Origin: Hyphomonas sp.
GTDB lineage: Bacteria; Pseudomonadota; Alphaproteobacteria; Caulobacterales; Hyphomonadaceae
DNA: 64,000 bases
NCBI RefSeq assembly: GCF_022844445.1
Contig: NZ_JALHLS010000002.1
Location: 186,001 to 250,000, forward strand
Reading direction: 5' to 3'
Of this stretch, positions 22,290 through 31,900 are shown piece by piece (the stretch's first letter is position 1; the number at the start of each line of letters is the position of its first letter). The position numbers were made by a program, and so were the translations under genes. Below the pieces are notes generated by a model. The model was not told the origin of the DNA. It searched no databases and saw nothing but the letters and a program-made list of their open reading frames with translations.

Positions 22290-23990
22290 ATGGCTGTCGT
22301 GGACGCTAGCAGGCGGGGCTACCTGGAACAGGTTGTTGAAGCCGCATACCTGCATACCCGGCCAAATTGCTATTTTGTGGGTCCATACGCCAGCAGAGTC
22401 AGCTTTAAATCACAGCAGATCCGAGTTTTGGACCTCATAGAGGGATTGATCCAGACGAAAAGGTTGCGCGAAGGGGACCGGGTCGCTGTTGTAGGTGCCG
22501 GATTGGCGGGCATCACCGCCGCTGCCGCTCTGCGCGGTCAAGATTGTATCGTCGATATCTTTGAAGGTGGCGAGGGCATTTTCCACAGGCAAAAGGAAGC
22601 CAGTCATCGGCTTGTGCATCCAACCATCTCTCGTTGGCCCGAGGAGCGGCTCCGGCACACGACGGATTACGGCTTCGCGGATTGGTATGCCGCGCCTGCT
22701 TCCCAGATTTATGCAGAAATCCTATCCGATTGGGAAACCCGGATAGTTCCATCCTCAACCACACCCAAGCGTAAACTCAATTTGGTAAAGAGTGCGGTCA
22801 CTAAGCTGTCGCCACAAAAACCGGATGGGCCTGTCCGTTTGGTTACGGTCCCAAAGAACGACCACGCTTATCGATGCGCGATCATAACGACGGGATTTGC
22901 TGAGGAGAGAGTCGTCGCCGGCCTCGCCTCGCATTCATACTGGCAGCCCAAGGATCAATTCAGTCAGTGGACGGAAGAAGAACTAAAGGAGTTGAGAGCG
23001 AGTGATAAGTGCGTTTTGATAAGCGGTTGCGGGGATGGCGGGCTGATAGACTGCCTGCGCTTCGTTCATGGTGATTTTCGGAACGGTTGGTTGGCCATAG
23101 AAATAGCTGAGATGTGCCAAGACACCGTGGCTGGGATTATCATTAAAGCCGAACGGGACGCTCTGATGGCGATCCGTTCGATCAGGTCTACTATCTCGGA
23201 TGAGCTACCTCGCGATGCCAATTCTGCGACGCGGACACCGGAGCAAAATGATCGGTTCGTAGAGTACTTAAAGGCACATATCGAACACCACGAATACGTT
23301 GGTGCATTGGAGGCGGCGTACTCGGAGGCAGTAAAGCGGATGCCCAAAGCGGCGCGATTGTTGCTCGATAAGTCAATAGCCAAGGCTGGGGTAAATGTTG
23401 GGTCCGTGCTCCTTGTTGCAATGGAAGCCAGACCCTTCATCCCGCTGTCGGCGCCTATTCACAAACTCATGCTCCGCCACGCATTGGGCAAGGGCGTCGT
23501 GGAATTTGAAAGCGGCATGCTTCGCTGCACCGAGATCGGAGTACCCCTGCTGACCCAAGTCTCAAGCAGCAAGCCTTTTCCGAATCATCCATACATCATC
23601 CGTCATGGCGCTTCCGCGAATCTTGGTGGCCTTAAGATTTCGAACGACGAGCAACGCGGGCTCCATATCCGCCAATTGCTGCTCGCGGATTATATCGATA
23701 CGCAGGCGCCTCATACGCTAAAGCCGCCTTCCGGTTACCCCAGACTGGAACCAGAACGCCAAGCTTATGTTTCCATTCGTCATTCGCTTGCGATGAAACT
23801 CATCAAATCAATCATGCCCGGTTACTCAGTTCGCACATCAGCAGACGGCTTAGGTTTCGAGGTCTACCCTTTGTGGGACGCCGAGGTGGCTCGATCAAAA
23901 AAAGAAGGCTATCAGTTAGAAATGCCCGGAGAAATGTTCGGTATCAGGACAGAGCCGAGCACGCAGGCGACGGGGTCTCTGTGGGTATGA
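22290..23990 (+). CDS. FAD/NAD(P)-binding Rossmann protein, first gene of a three-gene island operon
   Basis: The protein is 566 residues. A dinucleotide-binding motif VAVVGAGLAGITAAAAL (G69, G71, G74) ends with an acidic turn (DIFEGGE) as in FAD enzymes. A second glycine motif CVLISGCGDGG occurs near 245-255, and IITTGFAEE before it resembles the ATG strand of flavoproteins. These point to a two-dinucleotide oxidoreductase of the FAD-NAD(P)-binding type. The helical C-terminal half is not recognised. There is no membrane segment or signal peptide. The stop overlaps the next start (GTATGA), and base use is more A/T-rich than in flanking chromosomal genes. In this setting it may act as a redox or nucleotide sensor or as an effector acting on NAD(P); that is inference. 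No standard catabolic partner is nearby. Confidence 0.8.
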   Translation: MAVVDASRRGYLEQVVEAAYLHTRPNCYFVGPYASRVSFKSQQIRVLDLIEGLIQTKRLREGDRVAVVGAGLAGITAAAALRGQDCIVDIFEGGEGIFHRQKEASHRLVHPTISRWPEERLRHTTDYGFADWYAAPASQIYAEILSDWETRIVPSSTTPKRKLNLVKSAVTKLSPQKPDGPVRLVTVPKNDHAYRCAIITTGFAEERVVAGLASHSYWQPKDQFSQWTEEELKELRASDKCVLISGCGDGGLIDCLRFVHGDFRNGWLAIEIAEMCQDTVAGIIIKAERDALMAIRSIRSTISDELPRDANSATRTPEQNDRFVEYLKAHIEHHEYVGALEAAYSEAVKRMPKAARLLLDKSIAKAGVNVGSVLLVAMEARPFIPLSAPIHKLMLRHALGKGVVEFESGMLRCTEIGVPLLTQVSSSKPFPNHPYIIRHGASANLGGLKISNDEQRGLHIRQLLLADYIDTQAPHTLKPPSGYPRLEPERQAYVSIRHSLAMKLIKSIMPGYSVRTSADGLGFEVYPLWDAEVARSKKEGYQLEMPGEMFGIRTEPSTQATGSLWV

Positions 23991-24688
23991 GTGCGCCGAA
24001 ATCCAATACGATCGGTCCCGGAGTATCACTTTCTGATATCGGCATCGTCGCTTCAGGAAACGTGAGTTGTTTCGTATCGATCAACGAAAGATTGCACGTG
24101 CTCGCCCTCGGCGCCAAAGCTGCTGAAGCTCTCGATCCAGATGGAAGCATCGAATCAAGCAACTTGGTGATGCACTGGCCGGTGCCTGAGCGATTCGATA
24201 AGCCGATCGAGCAGGCTTTTTCAGGCATATACTTGCGGCGACAAACACCTGTGCTCGAAGAGCCGATCTCGGTTGCCGGAAACAATGGAATGTCTTTAAA
24301 GGGAAGTGTTTTTCGCTTACTCGGCGCAGCCGAGCTAAAGTCGGGGGTTAAGCGCGTCGTCGTCCGAGATCTCATCGCAGTGCGATTTGCAAAATCCGAC
24401 GGACTTAAAGCGTTTTCGGGACGTGCGGTCACTGACTGGAATGACAATATCGTTGGATTTCTGATTGGCGAATTGGAAGGATTAGGTCTTGTTGCACCTG
24501 CAGACGCCATTTTCACCGATCAATCAAAGATCAGTATCGATCTGACAAAAGCCCAAAATGCGAACTTGTTAAAGCTGCCAGCGCGCTCAGACTCTGATCG
24601 ATTGAAACGCGGCGCTTCTCGTCAGTTGGATATCGCCGAATTCGAAGGTGTGCCGAATTTCGGTCCGATTCCGGAGGATGTCGCGTGA
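23987..24688 (+). CDS. Putative degenerate trypsin-like fold protein, second gene of the island operon
   Basis: The protein is 233 residues from the ATG at 23987 that overlaps the upstream stop by three bases. The family is not certain. The order of strands suggests a chymotrypsin fold: an N-terminal GIVASGNVSCFVSINERLHVLAL; VVVRDLIAVRFA, which resembles the strand carrying the catalytic Asp; and AFSGRAVTDWNDNIVGFLIG, which resembles the GxSGxPV...GxVVG region with Ser144. The residue expected to be the catalytic His is not found after the first strands, so proteolysis is doubtful. The C-terminal 50 residues are charged and likely flexible. It sits between the flavoprotein and the PIN nuclease genes and could be an adaptor or sensor linking them. 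Confidence 0.6.
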   Translation: MSAPKSNTIGPGVSLSDIGIVASGNVSCFVSINERLHVLALGAKAAEALDPDGSIESSNLVMHWPVPERFDKPIEQAFSGIYLRRQTPVLEEPISVAGNNGMSLKGSVFRLLGAAELKSGVKRVVVRDLIAVRFAKSDGLKAFSGRAVTDWNDNIVGFLIGELEGLGLVAPADAIFTDQSKISIDLTKAQNANLLKLPARSDSDRLKRGASRQLDIAEFEGVPNFGPIPEDVA

Positions 24689-27369
24689 CGAGCCCGTCTG
24701 CCGATCCCGAGAAACTGGTCCGACTTGCGCTTCGATTTTTGGACCTCAGTCTCGACCTAAAGCGCATGCGCGATGATGTTCTTTATCAAAAAGAAGGACA
24801 TACAATTCATTACACTGTCGACGCGAACATCTTCGAACTTTTTGTTCGACCCTGGGATTTTCGCGGGCGCTCAGCGAGCTTTCATTCCGAAGATTGGGAT
24901 ATACTCGCCAATCCTTCCACGCGCTTGGTCAAGGAAAGCTATCAGAAACAGGCTGCGATGCTTGCTGCTGAGTACATCGTCTCGGACGTGTTGCCGGGGC
25001 AACCGCATCCTCAGCTGTTGATCAGTCCTTGGCACAGGGTCGAGCTGGCTCTGCGCATCGACAAGATGAGTAAGGAATTTCAGGAACAGGCTCTGAACGC
25101 TTCCCCTAAGAAACTGGAAGCTCAAGGCAGGATGATCATCGAAGGCACGAAGGCCGTTGAAGATGCGCTGGCAGGCAAATCTGATCGCGCCAAACTTACG
25201 AAATTGCGAGCAGCGATGCTTGCCGATTTCCAGGATTATCTAGAGGATTTTTCTGAATCGGATTTGCCGCCAGCGATGGTAGAGACGCGAGTCGGTATGG
25301 AAATCCTCGCAGAAGACAACCAGATAACTCCGATCGAACAGTTGCGGCACATTGTTGAGAGCAAGACCGTTCACAAAATGAGAGGCTTGCACAGGAAATT
25401 TCCTGACTATGATGAAACGGTCGCGGCCTCACGCTCCAAGCACTGGTTCGGATTGCTACAACTCGAATGCCGCAGACGGAATATTGGCATCGTTAACGAC
25501 GATCAAGACGATGAGCGGTCGGGGCGTAGCCGTGCTGCACTATGGAGTGATGCACAAACCATCGCACTTGTCGAAGCGGTGTCTGAAAAAAGTGGGGAAG
25601 ACAGGGTCGTATTTGTTACCGCAGACGAAATCGTTTTCGACACGTATAGGCGAGAGTTTTCGCAGAGAGCTCAGGACGACAGCAGATACTCCAATCCATT
25701 TCTGCTGCGCCGATTCCGGCAATATGCTCCGATCTTCAATCTGCAGGGCACCAACGTCCGGTTCGGTTCGACGTTGCGAAACAGTTTCGACAAACTTAAT
25801 CAGATTCTAGAGGTTACGCTGCTGACCTTGAATCTGTCGGAGCTCAACAAGGCTTCTGGAGAATCGCAACTACGTCAACGCGAGCGTACCGCGCTTCGTC
25901 TAACTGATGGCGAACAGATTTTGAGTAGTGCAGCGCACGACGAGCTCATTCAAATGCTGAACCTAAGTGGTGCGCTGAACGACCTCAAGCTGCTCCAGTC
26001 GACAATCGAAAAATGGAGGCGGCTTGAGCGATGCGCAATCAGTATGTCCGGTCGCACGATACTTCCGCGACTCCAGGATCGGAACGTTCGAATGCAAACC
26101 GCTCTCACTGACGCTGGAAGCGCCACTTCCGAAGATACGTTCGCAGACTACGTTAACTTAATCATCAGCGAAATTCGCAATGACAGCGCTCGGTTTTGGC
26201 TCCCGATTGCGCGCGAATTCGTTCAAGTCTGGCATGAGAATGGAATGCGAACCTCCCCGCGGGTTCCAATTTCGCTGAGGCTTAACCTCAATGAAGACGG
26301 CGCGAAACTCCAGCTCACGAACACTTTCGCAGTCCGAAAAGACGACGAGCTAAAGACTATTCTGGCAAATGCTTGGGACAAAGTGTTGGGCCAGCCGGCG
26401 CTCGCTCTTGCACTTGGGGCTTGGTCGGCGCTAGCTGTTGAGGACTGGTCTAACGCAGATCAATTTGCTGATGCGGCGCTCGAGCTTAGAACCATAGATG
26501 GCCATTCGCACCCTCCAACTGCCGATGAAGAAGAGGACTGGGCAGAGTACAGATTCCTCGCGGCGCTGACCAATCGTTTCCGCATTGGTGCGATGTCGCC
26601 ACCGCTGAGCTTTGACGGAGGCGCGCGAGTATTCCGTGAGTTTGAAATAGCAAATGAACACCTCACGAATTGCATCGATTATCACGCAAAAGAACACTCA
26701 GAAGGCCCACAATTTGTCCGCCTTTGCCGGGCCTACTCGGAGCGGGCGGCGCTAAACTTGTTCTTGTGTGCCGCGTTCGCTTCGAAAGTCAGGCGGACAG
26801 CGATAAATGTTCGGTTCAAAGGCGACCAATCGAAAATCAGACAGGCGGATCAAAACTTCGCTTACAGCCTTGGGTATTCGGATCACGTAGAAAATCTGTT
26901 TGCGTCTAAGCTACCTGGACAACATTCCAGAGCGGCCTTGATCCGCGCCGTGAACGATCTGGCAACCTGCCTTCATCTCGAGGCGCACTTCAAATCTAAT
27001 GAAAACGAAATGAGACAGTCCTTCATTGACCAGCTACAAATTCAATACTTAAGCAACGCTGCCTCGGCGGTGGTCATGACCCACATCCTTGGAATGAAGT
27101 TGGCGGATATTGAAGGCGCGGTTCTCTTCGAGAAGTCCGACATAGTCTCCAGGATACAGAGAATGTCCTTTGGGTTTAAGACGACAACGACGAATCCGCT
27201 TCTGAGAGCAGAAGTTTATGCCTATTTGCATCTTATGGGATTCAAGCCTGCGGCAAAACAGTTCAAAATCCTTCGTCGACAAGAGAAGATGCTGAGCAAT
27301 CTCGCGCTCGATAGAGCGTTGTTCCGTGTGCTGATAGATCCGGCCAATGTCTGGGTCGGGCCAGATTGA
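24685..27369 (+). CDS. Large PIN-domain nuclease-like protein (894 aa), third gene of the island operon
   Basis: The protein starts at a GTG (GTGA overlap with the previous stop). Four acidic residues in PIN order can be picked out: Asp46 in TVDANIFELFV, Glu120 in SPWHRVELALR, Asp289 in ALWSDAQTIALVE and Asp314 in VVFVTADEIVFD. This quartet binds metal ions in PIN ribonucleases, so RNA cleavage is the likely activity. A long helical insert (about 125-285) separates the second and third residues. Residues 330-894 have no named domain; several helical pairs with Ala and Leu spacing suggest TPR-like or other helical repeats that may sense a partner. The size is far above toxin-type PIN proteins (about 130 aa). 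By inference this is the effector of the three-gene system. Confidence 0.75.
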   Translation: MTSPSADPEKLVRLALRFLDLSLDLKRMRDDVLYQKEGHTIHYTVDANIFELFVRPWDFRGRSASFHSEDWDILANPSTRLVKESYQKQAAMLAAEYIVSDVLPGQPHPQLLISPWHRVELALRIDKMSKEFQEQALNASPKKLEAQGRMIIEGTKAVEDALAGKSDRAKLTKLRAAMLADFQDYLEDFSESDLPPAMVETRVGMEILAEDNQITPIEQLRHIVESKTVHKMRGLHRKFPDYDETVAASRSKHWFGLLQLECRRRNIGIVNDDQDDERSGRSRAALWSDAQTIALVEAVSEKSGEDRVVFVTADEIVFDTYRREFSQRAQDDSRYSNPFLLRRFRQYAPIFNLQGTNVRFGSTLRNSFDKLNQILEVTLLTLNLSELNKASGESQLRQRERTALRLTDGEQILSSAAHDELIQMLNLSGALNDLKLLQSTIEKWRRLERCAISMSGRTILPRLQDRNVRMQTALTDAGSATSEDTFADYVNLIISEIRNDSARFWLPIAREFVQVWHENGMRTSPRVPISLRLNLNEDGAKLQLTNTFAVRKDDELKTILANAWDKVLGQPALALALGAWSALAVEDWSNADQFADAALELRTIDGHSHPPTADEEEDWAEYRFLAALTNRFRIGAMSPPLSFDGGARVFREFEIANEHLTNCIDYHAKEHSEGPQFVRLCRAYSERAALNLFLCAAFASKVRRTAINVRFKGDQSKIRQADQNFAYSLGYSDHVENLFASKLPGQHSRAALIRAVNDLATCLHLEAHFKSNENEMRQSFIDQLQIQYLSNAASAVVMTHILGMKLADIEGAVLFEKSDIVSRIQRMSFGFKTTTTNPLLRAEVYAYLHLMGFKPAAKQFKILRRQEKMLSNLALDRALFRVLIDPANVWVGPD

Positions 27370-27563
27370 GTTTTGCCACTGCAGATCGGAAAACGTCGCA
27401 ATGGCTGACCATTTGCCTCGTCCTTCATGATTGTTCCTCGTCAGCCATTGTGAGGTACGCATCCGGCTGACTGGTCTGCCTCCCGGAAAGTGGCCCTCTA
27501 TTTGAGTTAGTCCCGGCTCCGATTGACGCGGCTATGTGTGGACGTGGAAAGCGAACATCAGAC

Positions 27564-27812
27564 TCATTTTACTTTTTTTAGCCGCACACCGCTTCCACCG
27601 TCAGGCCTGTCGCCGTCTGCCAAAAAAACAATCCCCGCTTCTTCTAATATTCTGCGAACTGTTTCCACATTCGCCGGGGTACTTCCTTCAGGTCCGCGGA
27701 CACCTTCCATGCGCTTTATGGTCTGAACGGACAGCTTTGATTCATGCGCCAGCTTGCTTTGGCTCCAGTCCAAAAGACCTCGCGCAGCGCGGACTTGTCC
27801 AGAAGTTAGCAA
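27564..27812 (-). CDS. XRE-family helix-turn-helix regulator
   Basis: The 82-residue protein has a compact HTH_3 domain: GQVRAARGLLDWSQSKLAHESKLSVQTIKRMEG, followed by a short helical tail with AEGVxF-like NVETVRRILEEAGIVFLADG, the form seen in many small alphaproteobacterial XRE repressors. It is divergent from the 27904 gene, and the 91-base gap must contain promoters for both, so autoregulation and control of its neighbour are likely. It ends about 195 bases beyond the PIN gene on the opposite strand; whether it also regulates that operon cannot be told. Confidence 0.85.
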   Translation of the reverse strand: MLTSGQVRAARGLLDWSQSKLAHESKLSVQTIKRMEGVRGPEGSTPANVETVRRILEEAGIVFLADGDRPDGGSGVRLKKVK

Positions 27813-27903
27813 ATGTCACCTTTAGTATAATAAGTCACTTTTGGATTGACTTTCGAAATCCGATGATTTAAGAAGTAATTTGTCTAACCAAGGTTCGCCT
27901 AAA

Positions 27904-28410
27904 ATGTCACGACTTCCGAAAAAATCGGAGGCTGCAGGCATGCGTCCGGTGGGCGCTGCGAAGGGGCCTTCCGCGATGCTGTCAGAGCGCATTTTTCCTG
28001 TTCCGGAGATGGATCCGGCTGCCACAGTGTCTCAAGATTGGCTTGCTCGATTTGCAGAAGCAAAGGCCCTCGCTAGCGAGTGGCAAAAACTCGAGTCCTA
28101 TCTCATAAGCGAACGCAACTGGTTTAAGCTCACGCTCCGGCAACGCAAAGCAGTTCCCGAAGCAGCTGAACTCGAGGCAATCGACAGCCGGATTAAAGAG
28201 TTAGCCGAAGTTCAGCGCGAGCTACTTTTGGTCCTTCCTTCACTGGCTGCCCAAACGCCGCTTGGTCTTGCGTCGAAGCTTGCAGTCGCTGCGGCTTCCG
28301 TTCCGCGAGATGAAAACGAGGCGGCTCACAGGCTTATTGAAAGTATTCTGCAGGACCTGCTTTGGTTGACGGGAAACGGCCCGGAACAGCCCTGCGAGAT
28401 GCCTACGTAA
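27904..28410 (+). CDS. Hypothetical protein, helical (168 aa)
   Basis: From the ATG at 27904 the protein is 168 residues; a TTG at 27880 would add eight. The first 40 residues are basic and low in complexity, and the rest is helical with a probable coiled coil (EAAELEAIDSRIKELAEVQRELLLVLP). No motif for catalysis, DNA binding or membrane insertion is seen. Short proteins of this kind are frequent in alphaproteobacterial accessory regions with no known role. It is divergent from the XRE regulator and may be its target. Confidence 0.55.
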   Translation: MSRLPKKSEAAGMRPVGAAKGPSAMLSERIFPVPEMDPAATVSQDWLARFAEAKALASEWQKLESYLISERNWFKLTLRQRKAVPEAAELEAIDSRIKELAEVQRELLLVLPSLAAQTPLGLASKLAVAAASVPRDENEAAHRLIESILQDLLWLTGNGPEQPCEMPT

Positions 28411-28973
28411 AAGCTTGCGCACTGCGGATGGGTGCTGCTGTAGCATGTTGCGTGTCCCTCACAGTCACAACATTCTAAAGTCATTTTTCTTTGTCGCGGT
28501 TCTCTTGCCGCGCATCCTCGGGGGGGCGTGACATTGAGGCAAATCGATTTGCCACGTGTTTCCCCAATGTGGCAGCTTTGTATCAAGTCGCGCCGAGCTT
28601 GCCGGAGGTCATTTTTCCGAAAGGGCGAACCAAAAAACTGGAACAGCGGAGGAATGATAGGGTCAGATCGTTGCGGGATGTCACCTTTCGCGAATGGCGC
28701 AAACTTCTTTTTGCTTGGCACCTGTTCGAACGCGAAAAGCGGAGGCGGGATTACAACAGACTGATGGCACCGCCTGCCAGATATTACGGCGCGACAGTTA
28801 TCGCTCTGAACGTATTGAATCAATTGCGCAGCTTTGCGCCGGCTTGCACGTGCTCGAACTTGAACCGCTGCACTTTGCGCTACAGATTTCGCTGCACAAA
28901 GCCCTCTACGTTTAGCCCACCGCACCATGCTTGAGGCGTACGATTGAGCCTGCAGCGCTGAAGGTTTTCTGTA
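28411..28973. other. 563-base stretch with an IS relic and no intact gene
   Basis: The stretch contains the decayed IS6-type 3' end at 28663-28771. A plus-strand frame continues through the relic and beyond it, but only the relic part resembles protein. A G-run sits near 28522. Nothing else is recognised between the relic and the end of dnaE2. Confidence 0.5.
28663..28771 (+). mobile_element. Decayed 3' end of an IS6-family element
   Basis: The translated stretch RSLRDVTFREWRKLLF followed by a region reading EREKRRR parallels the transposase end (KSLRDAALREWRELLVV) plus the right-end DNA of the intact IS, and the relic stops at CTGATGGCACC, close to the terminal CTGACAGCACC. The divergence is too large for a recent copy, so it is an older relative in the same orientation. 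Confidence 0.7.
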
Positions 28974-31900
28974 TCAGTGGAAGTCCCGGCTGGGCGGGAT
29001 GATGCGTACACTTCGGGGGTGACTTTCGCCTGCTGACCAGACGGTAGGGGCCTGGCGCTCGGCGACGGGCCGGGCCACTTCATCGGACCGGGAGATAACG
29101 CCTTTCAATGGGTCGCGCAGCGCATCTTCCGAAAGAAGGTTGAGTTCTGCCGTACAGTCGATCAATTGCTCGGCGACAATATGTGTCACGCCGTCCGCAG
29201 TTTGCACCCGGCCTTTTACATGAACGATCCGAGACCGCATGACGACGGCCCTGAAGCGTTCCATGACCCGCGGCCAGACGACGAGGTTGGCAATTCCGGT
29301 TTCGTCTTCCAGCGTGATGAAGACGACGCCGCTTGCGGTGCCCGGGCGTTGGCGAACGAGGATGACGCCGGATGTCTGGACACGCCGGCCGTCCGGCTGA
29401 CTGGCGGCGTCTTTTGTGGACAGGATACCGCGCTTCTCATGCAGGCTCCGCAGGAAATGCATAGGATGGTTCTTCAGGGAAAGGCGGGTCGTCTGATAAT
29501 CCTGGAGAACATGTTCCGAGGGCGGAATTTGCGGCAAGGCAACGGCAGCCTCGTCGCCCTGTTCGGCAAGGCCTGTCGCTGAAAACAGCGGCAGGGCGTA
29601 GCTTGGCGCTTCGCCCCGCACTTTCCAGAGGGCGTTGCGGCGTGAGAGGCCCATGGAGCAGAAGGCGTCTGCGGCGGCGAGACGCTCCAGCACGCTCCTG
29701 GACAAGCCGCTGCGGCGCATAAGCTCATCCGGTGTGGCGTATCCGCCGCCGCGCCGTTCCATCAGGTGTTCCATGTGGGCTTGCGACAATCCATCGACCT
29801 GCCGGAAACCGAGGCGCACCGCGAATTTGCCTTCGCGGTCTTCCATGGGCTCAAGAGTATGGTCCCAGTCGGAATAGTTCACATCCACGGGACGTACTTC
29901 GACGCCATGCTCCTGCGCGTCGCGGACGATCTGCGCCGGCGCATAGAATCCCATGGGCTGGCTGTTCAGAAGCGCGGCGCAGAAAATCTCCGGGTGATGA
30001 CATTTGATCCATGAGGAAACGTAGACGAGCAAGGCAAAGGAGGCCGCGTGGCTTTCCGGGAAGCCGTATTCGCCGAAGCCCTTGATCTGATCGAAGCAGG
30101 ACTTTGCAAAGATGGGATCATACCCGCGTGCGATCATCCGGCCCACCAGCATGTCCTCATAATTGCGGATCGTGCCAACATTACGGAACGTGGCCATGGC
30201 GCGGCGCAGGCCGTTGACTTCTTCTGAAGTGAAGCGGGCAGCGTCTATTGCAATCTGCATGGCCTGTTCCTGGAACAGGGGGACACCCAGCGTTCTTTCC
30301 AGGATCTGCTGGAGTTCATCCGCCGGGCCGTACTCTGGCGCGGGGCTGGGATAATTCACCTGCTCCAGCTTTTTCCGCCGCCGGAGGTAGGGGTGTACCA
30401 TGTTGCCCTGAATGGGGCCGGGGCGAACGATTGCGACCTCGATCACCAGATCGTAGAAAAGGCGCGGCCGGAGGCGCGGAAGCATTGCCATCTGCGCGCG
30501 GCTTTCGACCTGAAAGACGCCGATGCTGTCACCCTTGCAGAGCATGTCATAAGTAGCGGTGTCGTCTGGTGGAATGCTGGCGAGAGTATGCCGGATCCCT
30601 TTGTGACTTTCGAGCATAGCAAATGCTTTGCGTATGCAAGTCAGCATGCCGAGGGCCAGCACATCCACTTTCATGATGCCCAGCGCGTCGATGTCATCCT
30701 TGTCCCATTCGATGAAGGTGCGTTGCTCCATCGCCGCATTGCCGATGGGCACGGTTTCGATCAACGGCCCGCGTGTCAGCACGAATCCGCCGACATGTTG
30801 GGAAAGATGACGCGGGAAGCCCAGAAGTTGCCGTGCCAACTGGACGGCCCGGCGGATGAGCGGATTGGCAGGGTCAAGACCTGCCTCGGTAATCCGCTTA
30901 TCGGGCAGATGGTCGCTCCAGCTGCCCCAAACGCCTTTTGCCAGCGCAGATGCAGTATCTTCGCTCAGGCCGAGCGCCTTGCAGACATCGCGGATGGCGG
31001 AGCGGGCGCGATAGCAGATGACTGTCGCCGCAAGAGCGGCGCGATGGCGACCATATCGGTCGTATACATGCTGGATCACTTCTTCGCGTCGTTCGTGCTC
31101 AAAATCGACGTCGATATCCGGAGGCTCTTTCCTGTCCGGTGAAAGGAAACGGGCAAACAGGAGTTTCGTGAGGGTCGGATCAACACTTGTGACGCCGAGG
31201 CAGTAACACACGGCAGAGTTCGCTGCCGATCCGCGCCCCTGGCAGAGGATGTTTTGCGCACGAGCCCAGTGGACGATGTCATGTACAGTGAGGAAGTAGG
31301 GTGCATAGGAGAGGTCCGCGATGGTTTTAAGTTCCGTACGGATCTGCGCCGAAACCTTCTCCGGTATGCCGCCGGGATAGCGCCAGTCTGCGCCCGCCCA
31401 CGCCAGTTTTTCGAGATGGGCCTGCGGGGTGGAACCCGGCGGCACGGGTTCATCCGGATACTCGTAGGACAGGGCGTCGAGGCTGAACTGGCAGCGCTCC
31501 ATGACTTCAAGCGTGCGGGCAATAGCTGGCTCAAAACCATTGAACAGGCGGGCCATTTCTGCAGGGCTCTTCAGGTGGCGTTCTGCATTTGCTTCCAAGC
31601 GGAAACCGGCGGTGTCCAGCGTACAGTGCTCGCGGATACAGGTCAGCACATCCTGTAGGGGCCGGCGCTCGGGTGCGTGATAGAGTATATCATTCACGGC
31701 GATTATCGGCGCGCTCGCCAGAGCGCCAGTCTGCGCCAACCGCGCGAGGCGTTCGCGGTTACGGCCAGAATAGGCGGCCCGCGCAGCGAGAAATGTGCGG
31801 CCCGGCGCCGCTGAAGCGATCATGCTGAGGGTGTCCGCAAAACAAGAGGATGGCTGTTCCGGAGGGATGACGATCAGGACTTGTCCTTCGCTGGCACCCA

